From assembly GCA_045801465.1 (NCBI GenBank), contig JBJMSU010000207.1, forward strand, positions 1 to 30,400: 30,400 nucleotides of DNA. Reading direction: 5' to 3'. Below, piece by piece: positions 21,239-29,487 of this stretch (the first letter of the stretch is position 1; every line of letters begins with the position of its first letter). Both the position numbers and the translations under genes were made by a program. Source of the stretch: DATFWC01 sp045801465 (GTDB lineage: Bacteria > Pseudomonadota > Alphaproteobacteria > Rhizobiales > Xanthobacteraceae). Below the pieces are notes generated by a model. The model saw nothing but the letters and a program-made list of their open reading frames with translations. It ran no database searches and was not told the DNA's origin.

Positions 21239-22549
21239 ATGATCCCGCGTTATACCCGGCCCGAAATGGCCGCCATCTGGGACCCGCAGACCCGCTTCCG
21301 CATCTGGTTCGAAATCGAAGCGCACGCCGCCGACGCGATGGCGGAGCTCGGCATCATCCCCAAGACTGCCGCCAGGACGATTTGGGAAAAGGGCAAGAAC
21401 GCCACTTTCGATACTGATCGCATCGATGCCATCGAACGCGAGGTCAAGCACGACGTGATCGCGTTCCTCACCCATTTGAGCGAGATCGTCGGGCCCGATG
21501 CGCGGTTCGTTCACGCCGGCATGACCTCTTCCGACGTGCTCGACACCTGCTTCAATGTCCAGCTGGTGCGCGCGGCGGACGTGCTGATCGGCGATGTCGA
21601 GAGCCTTCTGGCGGCGCTCAAGCGCCGCGCCTTCGAGCACAAGCTCACCCCCACGGTGGGCCGCTCGCATGGCATTCATGCCGAGCCCACGACCTTCGGC
21701 CTGAAGCTCGCTTACGCCTATGCGGAGTTTGCGCGCGCGCGCGCCCGGCTCGTCGTGGCGCGCGAAGAGGTCGCGACCTGCGCCATTTCCGGCGCCGTCG
21801 GGACGTTCGCGCAAGTCGACCCGCGCGTGGAAGCGCACGTGGCAAAGGCCATGGGACTGAAGGTGGAGCCGATCTCCACCCAGGTCATCCCGCGCGACCG
21901 GCACGCCATGTACTTTGCCGTCCTCGGCGTGCTCGCCTCGTCGGTCGAGCGGCTGGGGACCGAGATCCGTCATTTGCAGCGCACCGAAGTGATGGAGGCC
22001 GAGGAGTTCTTCTCCGAGGGCCAAAAGGGCTCTTCCGCCATGCCGCACAAGCGCAATCCGGTGCTGAGCGAAAACGTGACCGGCCTCGCCCGCATGGTGC
22101 GCGCCTATGTGACGCCGGCGCTGGAGAACGTTGCGTTGTGGCACGAGCGGGACATCTCGCATTCGTCGGCCGAGCGCATGATCGGGCCCGACGCGACGGC
22201 CACCCTCGACTTCGCCCTCAACCGCCTCGCCGGAATCATCGACAAGCTCGTCGTGTACCCGGAGGCGATGCGCCGCAATCTCGACCGGTCGGGCGGCCTC
22301 GTGCACTCGCAGCGCGTGCTCATCGCTTTGACGCAGAAAGGCGCAACGCGGGAGGACGCTTACCGGCTGGTGCAGAGAAACGCCATGAAGGCTTGGCGGG
22401 GCGAAGGCGACTTTCTGGCTCTCTTGAAGGCTGATCCGGAAGTGACTCGGCTGATTGGCGAATCCGATCTCGATGCCTGTTTCGACCTCGCCTATCATTT
22501 CAAGCACGTCGATACGATTTTCGCGCGGGTGTTCGGCAGCGCGGCATGA
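21239..22549 (+). CDS. purB: Adenylosuccinate lyase
   Basis: This enzyme catalyses two steps of purine synthesis: SAICAR to AICAR plus fumarate, and adenylosuccinate to AMP plus fumarate. The 436-residue protein shows the N-terminal MIPRYTRPEMAAIWDPQTRF, HAGMTSSDVLDTC, GRSHGIHAEPTTFGLK with the catalytic His, and the fumarase/aspartase superfamily signature GSSAMPHKRNP with the flexible catalytic loop. Length and all three conserved regions fit the short bacterial PurB type. ATG at 21239 has GAGG about six bases upstream; the upstream frame runs into the interspersed palindrome. purL is encoded at the end of the window, but purB stands alone here. A strong assignment. Confidence 0.96.
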   Translation: MIPRYTRPEMAAIWDPQTRFRIWFEIEAHAADAMAELGIIPKTAARTIWEKGKNATFDTDRIDAIEREVKHDVIAFLTHLSEIVGPDARFVHAGMTSSDVLDTCFNVQLVRAADVLIGDVESLLAALKRRAFEHKLTPTVGRSHGIHAEPTTFGLKLAYAYAEFARARARLVVAREEVATCAISGAVGTFAQVDPRVEAHVAKAMGLKVEPISTQVIPRDRHAMYFAVLGVLASSVERLGTEIRHLQRTEVMEAEEFFSEGQKGSSAMPHKRNPVLSENVTGLARMVRAYVTPALENVALWHERDISHSSAERMIGPDATATLDFALNRLAGIIDKLVVYPEAMRRNLDRSGGLVHSQRVLIALTQKGATREDAYRLVQRNAMKAWRGEGDFLALLKADPEVTRLIGESDLDACFDLAYHFKHVDTIFARVFGSAA

Positions 22550-22599
22550 GCGTCCCGCGTGCGCAGCCGATACGGCGCCCCAGCGTGGCTATCCAGGCC

Positions 22600-23322
22600 T
22601 CAGCGTCGCGCCGGTGCGTCGGCGGAGGACGCCGGGGCCGCCGCGGCCGCCGGAGCAGAAACGGCCGGTGCAGAAACCGGCGGGACGGAAGCGGCTGCAG
22701 CCGCCGCGGCCGCGTCTGCTCCCATCGATCCTCGCATCCCGTTTGCCGCCGCCGCACCGGCCCCTAGGGTCGACCGCGGCGCGATGAGACCGCCTGCCGA
22801 CGGAGTGGGACTCGGCGCAAAATTACCAAGCCGTGGTGTTCGCTCGGGATTCCGCACGCCCGGCGTCGCGCCGGTGGGCAGCGAGTCCGGACGTCCGGCC
22901 CAGCCGGGCCAGCCGGGCCGATGATGCCATCCCTGCCACCGGCCCGACCGCCGGTAGCGATGCGGCGCGACAGCGATGCTCGGCTCGTACGCATAGCCCG
23001 GGTAGTCGAAGCCGGGATAATCGTCGACGTAGTAGGCTGGACCGGGTGCGATATTCACAGCCGCCGGGCCGGGTCCGGCCGCCAGCAACCTGTGGGCGAC
23101 GTATCCTTCCCGGCTGCCCCAAGCGATCTCACACCAGGAGCCGCTGCAGCCGCTGACGTCGACCACCGTGCCTCGCCGCAGCGTGGCAACGACGTGATAC
23201 TTGACGCCCGGACCGGAATGCACCTTGGCGCTCCGTTCGAGGGTCGCCGGCGTTGCCGCCGCAAGCCCGCTCGAAAGCGCAAGAAGCGCAGTTGACCCGA
23301 TCAATGTCGTAAAGAACGACAT
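22600..23322 (-). CDS. Secreted SH3-domain protein with Ala/Pro-rich tail
   Basis: A 240-residue exported protein. Residues 1-22 are a signal peptide (MSFFTTLIGSTALLALSSGL). Residues ~27-85 are a bacterial SH3 domain: SAKVHSGPGVKYHVVATLRR, GTVVDVSGCSGSWCEIAWGS and REGYVAHRLL. Such domains often bind peptidoglycan. The middle is rich in Gly, Tyr, Pro and Trp (YYVDDYPGFDYPGYAYEP, WQGWHHRPGWPGWAG), and the end is low-complexity Ala/Pro/Ser. Cys in SGCSGSWCEI are paired closely and could be a disulfide. ATG at 23322 begins the signal peptide; the frame upstream is not coding. The gene converges on purB. Role in the envelope is inferred; no enzyme domain is seen. Confidence 0.8.
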   Translation of the reverse strand: MSFFTTLIGSTALLALSSGLAAATPATLERSAKVHSGPGVKYHVVATLRRGTVVDVSGCSGSWCEIAWGSREGYVAHRLLAAGPGPAAVNIAPGPAYYVDDYPGFDYPGYAYEPSIAVAPHRYRRSGRWQGWHHRPGWPGWAGRPDSLPTGATPGVRNPERTPRLGNFAPSPTPSAGGLIAPRSTLGAGAAAANGMRGSMGADAAAAAAAASVPPVSAPAVSAPAAAAAPASSADAPARR

Positions 23323-23466
23323 GGCTTTTCTCAATTCGCCTGCACGTCCGCCCGCTCCTGCGGGACAACGTTCCGCGGCAGAAATAAGTTGCAAGGTGCA
23401 CAACGTCATGCACTCACACGCGTTCTCATCATTCACTTGTGCGCTTTTTTCACACATGCATGTCGC

Positions 23467-25809
23467 CTACCGCTTCAACTCGATAACGATTCTTGCCTGT
23501 CCTTCGTTGTTGGTTCGGTAAAAATAATCTGCGATCCAGGGCAGCCCAATCACGGAGTCGTTGACGAATAGGAAGACCTCCCCATTGCGCCGCGGCGTGA
23601 ACTCCGCGGTGAATTCGCGCGGCTCCGGTTTCGGGCAATCGCATGGGTTTTCATCCGGCTTGAACGTCAAGGGCTGCTCGGTCGAACCGCGTGAGCCGAC
23701 CCGCACAATCGTCTGGAACCGGTTGGCTGATACAACACGACGCAAGGGCAGACCGAAAGCCATGCTCCAGGTCGCACGCTCTGAACCGAATCCATTGGGA
23801 TCGGTCGCGATCCCCTTGTCCGCCCAGCGCTGCAGCAGCGTCATCCTCACCAGATACGTCCTGCCCCTAGTCACCTTCAGCCCGGTCGCGTTGCACAACT
23901 TGTCGGTGGCAAAGGTGCCGGCCGCCTCGGACCGGTCGATGACCTCCTGCGCGCTGCCGTCGTTTCTGCAGATCAAGCCCGCGATTTCGGCTGCGGGAAA
24001 CAGGATGCGACTGCCGATCACGAACAACGCATAGATGATGATCACGTAGATGATCGCGGCGCAAATCAGCGGGAGAACCCAGCGGTTGAGGGCATAGAAG
24101 AAGCCGCGGTAGTAGATATGGGTCCGCAGCCGTCGGATCCGGCTGTCGTAACGCCGGCCGTCGTCCGGACGGTTTCTGAGAAATGGCATCCAGACCTTGC
24201 GATTGGTATCGAAAATCGCCTGCTGGTAATGCCCGCCCAGCCAAAGGAAAAATCCGACCAGAACGGCGCCGATGAAGAGGCGTTCGGGTGCCTGTTTGAA
24301 GGCATCCAGCCAGAAGCTCGCGAAACCGGGGAGCGCGTAGCTGATCGCCGTGACGACCGGTATCAGAATTTCCATTGGACTCGCTTGGCCGAGCCCCGGC
24401 CATTGCATGTTGATGAATGGAAGCAAGGCGAGAAATGCCGTGGCGAAGAAGGTCAGGAAGTAAACGATCCGGCGTTTCCAGGCGATGTCCCATGCGGCTT
24501 CCTGCAGGGACGCGCGCCTGCTCAATTGCGCCGTACTCTTGGATGGATCGAGAATGTCACCGGTCGCCGTCGCCACATGGAAGACTTCCGGGATGACGAT
24601 CGGAGCATAGCGCTCATCGCCGATGCTCATGCGCTGCAAGACGCTCTCGTGGACGACCGGCGAGGGCTTCGCGGCCGCCGCCTGTGCGCCGCGCATGGTC
24701 GAGACCATATGCGAGATATCGCGACCGAAAGTTTCTTTTTCCGAGCCGGCTGCGTAGATGGTCTCCAGCTTCCGCGGCTTATAACGGTAGTAGCCGCCCA
24801 GACCGTGCCGGGAATCATTGAGCTTGTCGAATTCGTTCACGCGGCCGATCAGGCGCGTGCGCTCGCGCGGATTGAGGCGCAGTCCATAGACCTCGGCGCG
24901 ATCGATCATCCAATCGAGGGTGACGTAGGAAAGCCCGTCCTGGGAATACCCGCCGCCCACATCCGAATGCATGCCCGTGAACCACACCTGACTCAGACGC
25001 TGGCGGTCGATCGGCGGCAAGTCCTTCCCCGGCGGATGCCAGTCCTGATGGATCGGCTGTCGCACGGTGGGCGTGCTGCCATCCGGGTGGACCACGATGC
25101 GGCTCACCTGCGCTTCGTCCCACAGCATCGGCCAGAAGGCCTGTCGCTCGTCGTCGAGGGCAAGCGCATGGCAGGCGCGCCGCACCTTGGCGGACAGGTA
25201 GCGGTCCGGGAGCGAGAACGGCCACACGAACTTGTCGATGCCGGTCGTGATCTCCTCGATCGGACCGCCGTAAGCAGCAACCGTGTCCCAGAGTCCGAGA
25301 AAATGGATTTGCTCGACCTCGATGAAATCCGCAGGTTGCGACGAGAACAGCTTGCGAAAGGCACGGTAAGGTCGCACGAACAGGGAAAAGGAAGGCACGA
25401 AGCAGCTTTCGCGATAGAGACGGTAGGCGGTCCGTGCCTGACGGTAGAGCTCGCGTTCGTCTTCCGCGTACGGCACCAAGCCGAAGCGCGTGATGAGCCC
25501 CGTCAGCACCCGGATGGTGAACGAGCCGCGGCTGAAGCCGAACCCGAAGATCCGGTCTCCAGGCGCATAATTGCGGCACAGAAAACAATACAGGTCGATG
25601 ACGTTGCGCTTCAGACCGTAGCCGAACACACCGCCAAGAATGGCCAGCGGTTTGAATGACGAGGTGCCGACTCCGTTGTGATAATAGGCGACCTGCTGGT
25701 GCGGATCGCTGACGTCCAATGCCTGGTAGAGCCTCCACACATTGGTCGTAAACAGCGCCGCGGACGTATTTCCGGTCCCGTCCGCCAACAGGATGATGTT
25801 CTTGGGCAT
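23467..25809 (-). CDS. DUF2235 (Tle1-like) alpha/beta hydrolase with membrane helices
   Basis: A 780-residue protein. The N-terminal ~380 residues are a DUF2235 domain, the fold of Tle1 phospholipase effectors: an early Asp (LADGTGN, residue 10), the nucleophile elbow GFSRGSF (Ser93), LGLWDTVAAYGG (Asp175) and GMHSDVGGGY (His281). Four hydrophobic helices follow at about 447-466, 480-502, 511-527 and 577-600, then ~180 residues that are probably extracytoplasmic. GGGGAGG precedes the ATG. No type VI secretion or immunity gene is adjacent. The protein therefore looks like a membrane-anchored lipase or esterase of this organism rather than a delivered toxin, though this is inference. A perfect 11-bp palindrome lies upstream. 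Confidence 0.85.
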   Translation of the reverse strand: MPKNIILLADGTGNTSAALFTTNVWRLYQALDVSDPHQQVAYYHNGVGTSSFKPLAILGGVFGYGLKRNVIDLYCFLCRNYAPGDRIFGFGFSRGSFTIRVLTGLITRFGLVPYAEDERELYRQARTAYRLYRESCFVPSFSLFVRPYRAFRKLFSSQPADFIEVEQIHFLGLWDTVAAYGGPIEEITTGIDKFVWPFSLPDRYLSAKVRRACHALALDDERQAFWPMLWDEAQVSRIVVHPDGSTPTVRQPIHQDWHPPGKDLPPIDRQRLSQVWFTGMHSDVGGGYSQDGLSYVTLDWMIDRAEVYGLRLNPRERTRLIGRVNEFDKLNDSRHGLGGYYRYKPRKLETIYAAGSEKETFGRDISHMVSTMRGAQAAAAKPSPVVHESVLQRMSIGDERYAPIVIPEVFHVATATGDILDPSKSTAQLSRRASLQEAAWDIAWKRRIVYFLTFFATAFLALLPFINMQWPGLGQASPMEILIPVVTAISYALPGFASFWLDAFKQAPERLFIGAVLVGFFLWLGGHYQQAIFDTNRKVWMPFLRNRPDDGRRYDSRIRRLRTHIYYRGFFYALNRWVLPLICAAIIYVIIIYALFVIGSRILFPAAEIAGLICRNDGSAQEVIDRSEAAGTFATDKLCNATGLKVTRGRTYLVRMTLLQRWADKGIATDPNGFGSERATWSMAFGLPLRRVVSANRFQTIVRVGSRGSTEQPLTFKPDENPCDCPKPEPREFTAEFTPRRNGEVFLFVNDSVIGLPWIADYFYRTNNEGQARIVIELKR

Positions 25810-25841
25810 GGCCTCCCCGCAGGCTCCCGGTCGTCATGGTG

Positions 25842-25872
25842 CGGGTTGCTTGTCGAAAACTCAAGCAACCCG
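25842..25872. other. 11-bp palindrome upstream of the DUF2235 gene
   Basis: A perfect inverted repeat, CGGGTTGCTTG (25842-25852) and CAAGCAACCCG (25862-25872), separated by nine bases, in the 290-base region between the DUF2235 gene (-) and murI (+). It could be an operator for a dimeric regulator or an RNA hairpin in the 5' leader of the DUF2235 message. No T-run follows on either strand. The rest of the gap shows no clear gene or promoter to me. Confidence 0.5.
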
Positions 25873-26099
25873 GCTTGCGCGCAGGCGCGAGCGCGCTGAG
25901 GTCGCCCAACCAGGAGGATTGCTTAACGGTTCCCCGCCACAATTCCGGCGGGGAGCCAAGTCAATTGGCTGGCAAGGGAACCGATTTCGCCAAGGCGGGT
26001 CGGCAGACCCACCGACCGCTCGCCCGCTCTCCCCCTCTGGTTCGCAGCCATGTTTTTGAGTCCCGCATCATCATCCACCCTGCCCTTCTCGGACCCGCC

Positions 26100-26936
26100 G
26101 TGACGCCCGCCGCGCTTCCCTCTCCGACCATCCTGGTCTTCGATTCCGGCCTCGGCGGCCTCACCGTGTACCGCGAGATCGCCGCCGCACGGCCCGACGC
26201 GCGCTTCGTCTATGCGGCCGACGATGCGGTCTTTCCCTATGGCGCGCTGAGCGAAACGGCCCTTGTCGCCCGCGTCGTGGCGGTCATGGAGAACCTCATC
26301 GAGGCGTACCGTCCCGATCTCGTGGTGGTCGCCTGCAATACCGCCTCGACGTTGGTGCTGCCGCGCTTGCGCACGCGCTTTGCCGTGCCTTTCGTCGGGA
26401 CGGTTCCGGCGATCAAGCCGGCCTGCGCGGCATCGACCACACGGCTGGTCTCCGTGCTCGGGACCGAGGCAACGGTTAAGCGCGAATACACCCACGCCCT
26501 CATCCGCGAATTCGCCGCCGGCTGCGAGGTCACCCTGGTCGGCTCCGCGCGGCTTGCCGCACTTGCCGAGAGCGAACTGCGCGGCGAGCCGGTCGCCGAC
26601 GCGCATGTCGCGGCGGAGATTGCCCCCTGTTTCGTCAACAACGGGACGGCGCGCACCGACACCATCGTGCTCGCCTGTACGCACTATCCGCTGCTGATCG
26701 AGCGCATGCGGCGCCTGGCGCCCTGGCCGGTCGATTTCCTCGATCCGGCCCCGGCCATCGCCCGCCGCGTGGTCGAGCTGATCGGTCCGGCTGGTGGACA
26801 GGAGCCAAGCGCGCCGGCCCGGGCAGTCTTCACCTCCGGCCGTCCTGTCCCGTCGGCGCTCGCAGCCTCCCTCGGCCACCTCGGCATCCGCGACATCGCG
26901 GCCGAGCGATTTGACACGCCTCAGGTTTCCGCCTAG
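26100..26936 (+). CDS. murI: Glutamate racemase
   Basis: This enzyme converts L-glutamate to D-glutamate for peptidoglycan. The 278-residue protein shows the N-terminal ILVFDSGLGGLTVYREI (catalytic-region Asp15), VVVACNTASTLVLPRLR with catalytic Cys79, and the second half site IVLACTHYPLL with Cys193; GTEATVKREYT is also conserved. The chosen start is GTG at 26100, because the N-terminal strand begins a few residues later; the frame is open far upstream but without family match, and no ATG lies near. The ribosome-binding site is weak (GGAC). It precedes rpsD on the same strand by 146 bases. Both are housekeeping genes. Confidence 0.93.
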   Translation: MTPAALPSPTILVFDSGLGGLTVYREIAAARPDARFVYAADDAVFPYGALSETALVARVVAVMENLIEAYRPDLVVVACNTASTLVLPRLRTRFAVPFVGTVPAIKPACAASTTRLVSVLGTEATVKREYTHALIREFAAGCEVTLVGSARLAALAESELRGEPVADAHVAAEIAPCFVNNGTARTDTIVLACTHYPLLIERMRRLAPWPVDFLDPAPAIARRVVELIGPAGGQEPSAPARAVFTSGRPVPSALAASLGHLGIRDIAAERFDTPQVSA

Positions 26937-26948
26937 AAGGCGCGCGCT

Positions 26949-26968
26949 CGCGGGCCATCTGGCCCGCG
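26949..26968 (+). terminator. Hairpin after murI
   Basis: A perfect 8-bp GC stem, CGCGGGCC-ATCT-GGCCCGCG, 12 bases after the murI stop. It is followed by only a weak T-run (AAGTGTTTCG). Likely a partial terminator between murI and rpsD. Confidence 0.5.
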
Positions 26969-27082
26969 CAAGTGTTTCGCGACCCGCGGTGAGGCCTCGG
27001 CGCTTCGAGGCACCACCTGTCAGTCCCGCGAGGGACAGAGGAGGGCGCGATCCTCAACAATCGCACTATCAATGAGGACGCG

Positions 27083-27700
27083 ATGACCAAGCGCCATGAA
27101 GCCAAGTACAAGCTCGACCGTCGGATGGGCCAGAATGTCTGGGGCCGCCCGAAGAGTCCCGTGAACCGGCGCGAATATGGGCCCGGCCAGCATGGCCAGC
27201 GCCGCAAGGGCAAGCTCTCCGACTACGGCGTGCAGCTGCGCGCCAAGCAGAAGCTCAAAGGCTATTACGGCAACATCTCCGAGAAGCACTTCCGCCGCAT
27301 CTACGAGGAGGCCATCCGCCTCAAGGGCGACTCCGGCGCCCACCTCATCGGCCTTCTGGAGCGCCGGCTCGACGCCATCGTGTTCCGTGCCAAGTTCGTA
27401 CCGACGGTGTTTGCCGCCCGCCAGTTCGTCAACCACGGCCACCTGAAAGTGAACGGCCGGCGCGTCAACGTCCCGAGCTTCCGCTGCAAGCCCGGCGATG
27501 TCATCGAGGTCAAGGAATCCTCCAAGCAGCTTCCCATGGTGATCGAGGCCACCAGCCTCGCCGAGCGCGATGTCCCCGACTATATCGAGGTCGATCACCA
27601 CAAGATGACGGCGAAGCTCGCCCGCATCCCGCAGCTCAACGAGATTCCCTACGCGGTGATGATGGAGCCGCACCTCGTGGTGGAATACTACTCGCGCTGA
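27083..27700 (+). CDS. rpsD: 30S ribosomal protein S4
   Basis: S4 binds 16S rRNA early in assembly of the small subunit. The 205-residue protein is full length: N-terminal basic region (MTKRHEAKYKLDRRMGQNVW, RREYGPGQHGQ), then the S4 RNA-binding domain at about residues 95-160 (LERRLDAIVFRAKFVPTVFA, HGHLKVNGRRVNVPSF, KPGDVIEV). The N-terminal zinc cysteines of some S4 types are absent (C-minus form). In Alphaproteobacteria rpsD stands alone, away from the main ribosomal operons, as it does here. GAGGACGCG before the ATG is the ribosome-binding site. The leader contains a possible hairpin (26988-27014). It converges with the coiled-coil gene with a 16-base gap. Confidence 0.97.
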   Translation: MTKRHEAKYKLDRRMGQNVWGRPKSPVNRREYGPGQHGQRRKGKLSDYGVQLRAKQKLKGYYGNISEKHFRRIYEEAIRLKGDSGAHLIGLLERRLDAIVFRAKFVPTVFAARQFVNHGHLKVNGRRVNVPSFRCKPGDVIEVKESSKQLPMVIEATSLAERDVPDYIEVDHHKMTAKLARIPQLNEIPYAVMMEPHLVVEYYSR

Positions 27701-27716
27701 GCCGCTTCTTCGCTCG

Positions 27717-28079
27717 TCACGACGTCTTGCGCGCTTTCGGGCGGCGCTCGCGTTGCGCGGTCCGAATGGCATCGCCGACAATGCCGGGCATGTCCTCGCG
27801 CAGGCCGCGCAGCCCTCTGTCAATGTGATCGAGCTTTCCTTCTACCCTGTCGAGCCTTCCTTCGACCTTGTTGAACCTTCCGTCGACCTTCTCGAATCTT
27901 CCGTCGAGCTTCTCGAATCTTCCGTCGACCCTGTCGAACCTTTGCTCGGTTCGTGCCTCGAACGCGAGCAAGGCCTTGTGGACATCCTTGACCTGCCGGG
28001 TCAGGAACCCGAACGAGCCTTCTAGCTCGCTGACGCGACGCTTCAGATCACGAATCTCAGCTTCGACATTCATTGCCAT
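27717..28079 (-). CDS. Heptad-repeat coiled-coil protein
   Basis: A 120-residue charged, wholly helical protein with no signal peptide or membrane segment. Residues 1-46 form a coiled coil (EIRDLKRRVSELEGSFGFL), then six consecutive seven-residue repeats of the type RFDRVDG occupy residues 47-88, and a basic tail (RERRPKARKTS) ends it. The heptads carry Phe/Leu and Val/Leu/Ile at fixed positions, as needed for an oligomeric coiled coil. Similar short proteins exist in Hyphomicrobiales, but I know no function. The start is ATG 28079 or the second ATG at 28073; neither has a good ribosome-binding site. A structural or scaffold role, or DNA or protein binding via the basic end, is speculation. 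Confidence 0.7.
   Translation of the reverse strand: MAMNVEAEIRDLKRRVSELEGSFGFLTRQVKDVHKALLAFEARTEQRFDRVDGRFEKLDGRFEKVDGRFNKVEGRLDRVEGKLDHIDRGLRGLREDMPGIVGDAIRTAQRERRPKARKTS
27816..27941 (-). repeat. Six tandem 21-bp units within the coiled-coil gene
   Basis: Six contiguous 21-bp units encode RFDRVDG, RFEKLDG, RFEKVDG, RFNKVEG, RLDRVEG and KLDHIDR. The second to fourth units are most alike in DNA (CTCGAATCTTCCGTCGA on the + strand recurs), which suggests recent slippage expansion in frame, with length variation likely between strains. Confidence 0.8.
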
Positions 28080-28129
28080 GGGAGAGCACTACCACAAACC
28101 ATTGGACCGAACACAATATCGGAGCGAAA

Positions 28130-28969
28130 TCACCTACTCCGCCGATAAACGTATTCGTCGCAGCCGGAGCCGAACAGGCCGAGCGACGGGGCTTGCGTGA
28201 AGCTCCGCACGTGCTCGAAGCCGAGCTGGCGCATGCGGTCGTCGACCGCGACGGGCGAAATCGACTCGTAAGGGTAGCCGCCCATCCAGTCGTGCACGTC
28301 GTGGCGGAAGTCCATGCCGCGCGCGCTTTTGTAGTTCGCCACGTACGTCCTGAAATCGCCTCCGGTCATGGCGAACTTCGCACGAAGCAAGGCCACATAG
28401 ATCCGACGCGCCATTGCCTGTGCGCTCGGGCGAGCCGCCGCATACCAACGTTTTTCGCGTCGCCACACGCCGCACAGCCGGGTCCGCCGGTAGAGCGCGA
28501 AGGCAAACAGGCCGCCGGGCGCGACCATCGCGGCCGCGCGGCCGATGGCCTCGCCCATGGCGCCGGTGTGGTGGAGCACGCCCCAGGAATAGACCAAGTC
28601 GAAATGCCCGGCCGTCGCAGGATCGAGATCGAAGACGTCCGCCTGCCGGACCTCGGCAGAGACGAGCGGGGCATGGCGCGTCAGCACGGCCCGCGTGGTC
28701 TCGACCGACCGGGAATCGAGATCGACGGCTACGATGCGCGCGGCGCCGAGCCGCCCTGCGGCCACCGCGTGCAGCCCCGAGCCGCATCCGATGTCGAGCA
28801 TCGTGCGGCCGCGCAGCCCATCGGGCCCGAGCAGGCGAACAAGGCCACGCTCCGCCTCGACGAGGCGCTCCTCGTCGACCAGCGCGGCATAGCTTGCCCA
28901 GTTGTCGCCGAATGCAAATCGGGTCGAGGCGTTCGGGAACGTCGTCCGCTCGGCCTTCGCGCCGCCCAT
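28130..28969 (-). CDS. Class I SAM-dependent methyltransferase
   Basis: A 279-residue cytosolic methyltransferase. The SAM-binding motif I is MLDIGCGSGLHAVAAGRLG, the acidic end of strand 2 is VAVDLDSRSVE, motif II-like DVFDLD and the motif IV region FDLVYSWGVLHHTGAMGEAI; these match the UbiE/UbiG-like fold. The C-terminal part (VHDWMGGYPYESISPVAVDD) is unusual and probably sets the substrate, which I cannot name. The gene follows grxD on the - strand by 21 bases, in the purL-bolA-grxD run, and a stable hairpin lies directly before its ATG. There is no visible ribosome-binding site apart from the hairpin sequence, so translation may depend on coupling to grxD. Confidence 0.83.
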   Translation of the reverse strand: MGGAKAERTTFPNASTRFAFGDNWASYAALVDEERLVEAERGLVRLLGPDGLRGRTMLDIGCGSGLHAVAAGRLGAARIVAVDLDSRSVETTRAVLTRHAPLVSAEVRQADVFDLDPATAGHFDLVYSWGVLHHTGAMGEAIGRAAAMVAPGGLFAFALYRRTRLCGVWRREKRWYAAARPSAQAMARRIYVALLRAKFAMTGGDFRTYVANYKSARGMDFRHDVHDWMGGYPYESISPVAVDDRMRQLGFEHVRSFTQAPSLGLFGSGCDEYVYRRSR

Positions 28970-28999
28970 GGGGCTTAAGGCCGAAGGCCCTTAAGCCCC
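28970..28999 (-). promoter_or_regulatory. Hairpin between grxD stop and methyltransferase ATG
   Basis: A perfect 11-bp inverted repeat, GGGGCTTAAGG (28970-28980) and CCTTAAGCCCC (28989-28999), with an 8-base spacer. In the - strand transcript the TAA of grxD lies in the first arm, and the second arm ends directly before the methyltransferase ATG (28967-28969). It could be a terminator or a translation switch. Confidence 0.6.
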
Positions 29000-29329
29000 G
29001 GCTGCGGCCTTGACCGGCACGCCCTTGTCCTTGAGCACGCCCTGCAACTCGCCCGCCTGGAACATCTCGCGCACGATATCGCAGCCGCCGAGGAACTCGC
29101 CCTTCACATAAAGCTGAGGAATCGTCGGCCATTGGGCATAACTTTTGATGCCCTCCCTGAGGTCATCCGATTCGAGCACATTCACGCCCTTATAGGGCAC
29201 GCCGAGGTAATCGAGGATCTGCACGACCTGGCCGGAGAACCCGCACTGCGGGAATTGCGGCGTGCCCTTCATGAACAGGACCACGTCGTTGCCCTTCACC
29301 TCGTTGTCGATCCACTGCTCGATGCTCAT
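28991..29329 (-). CDS. grxD: Monothiol glutaredoxin (Grx4 type)
   Basis: A 112-residue CGFS-type glutaredoxin, which binds a [2Fe-2S] cluster between two monomers or with BolA and delivers it to iron-sulphur proteins. The active motif is PQCGFSGQVV with Cys29; KGTPQFP before it and the glutathione-binding WPTIPQLYVKGEFLGGCDI after it are typical. ATG at 29329 follows AAAGGA on the - strand; an upstream ATG at 29395 would add 22 unrelated residues. The bolA gene lies about 160 bases upstream on the same strand, which fits the known Grx4-BolA partnership in Alphaproteobacteria. The gene overlaps the hairpin before the methyltransferase at its stop codon. Confidence 0.94.
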   Translation of the reverse strand: MSIEQWIDNEVKGNDVVLFMKGTPQFPQCGFSGQVVQILDYLGVPYKGVNVLESDDLREGIKSYAQWPTIPQLYVKGEFLGGCDIVREMFQAGELQGVLKDKGVPVKAAAGA

Positions 29330-29487
29330 TCTAAACGTCCTTTCACGGAGTTCTTGCGGCCGAATCGTCGCGCCGCCCTCGAAACCATCTCTCATATATG
29401 TAGCGCAGGACCGTCGCGCACCCCAAGGGCATCGCCGCCTATTTCTTGGCCGGTGCGTAGAAGACTCCTTCCGCGTCTAACCAAGGC

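Noticed and set aside
21116..22507. 463-codon open frame on the - strand opposite purB
   Set aside because: Antisense shadow of purB with composition rich in His, Gly and Arg and no family pattern.
24118..25659. 513-codon open frame on the + strand opposite the DUF2235 gene
   Set aside because: Antisense shadow; the DUF2235 frame has catalytic motifs and a signal for translation, this one has none.
26988..27014. Possible S4 autoregulatory leader hairpin before rpsD
   Set aside because: Only a 6-bp stem with a bulged extension is visible; no match to a known S4-binding leader could be shown.
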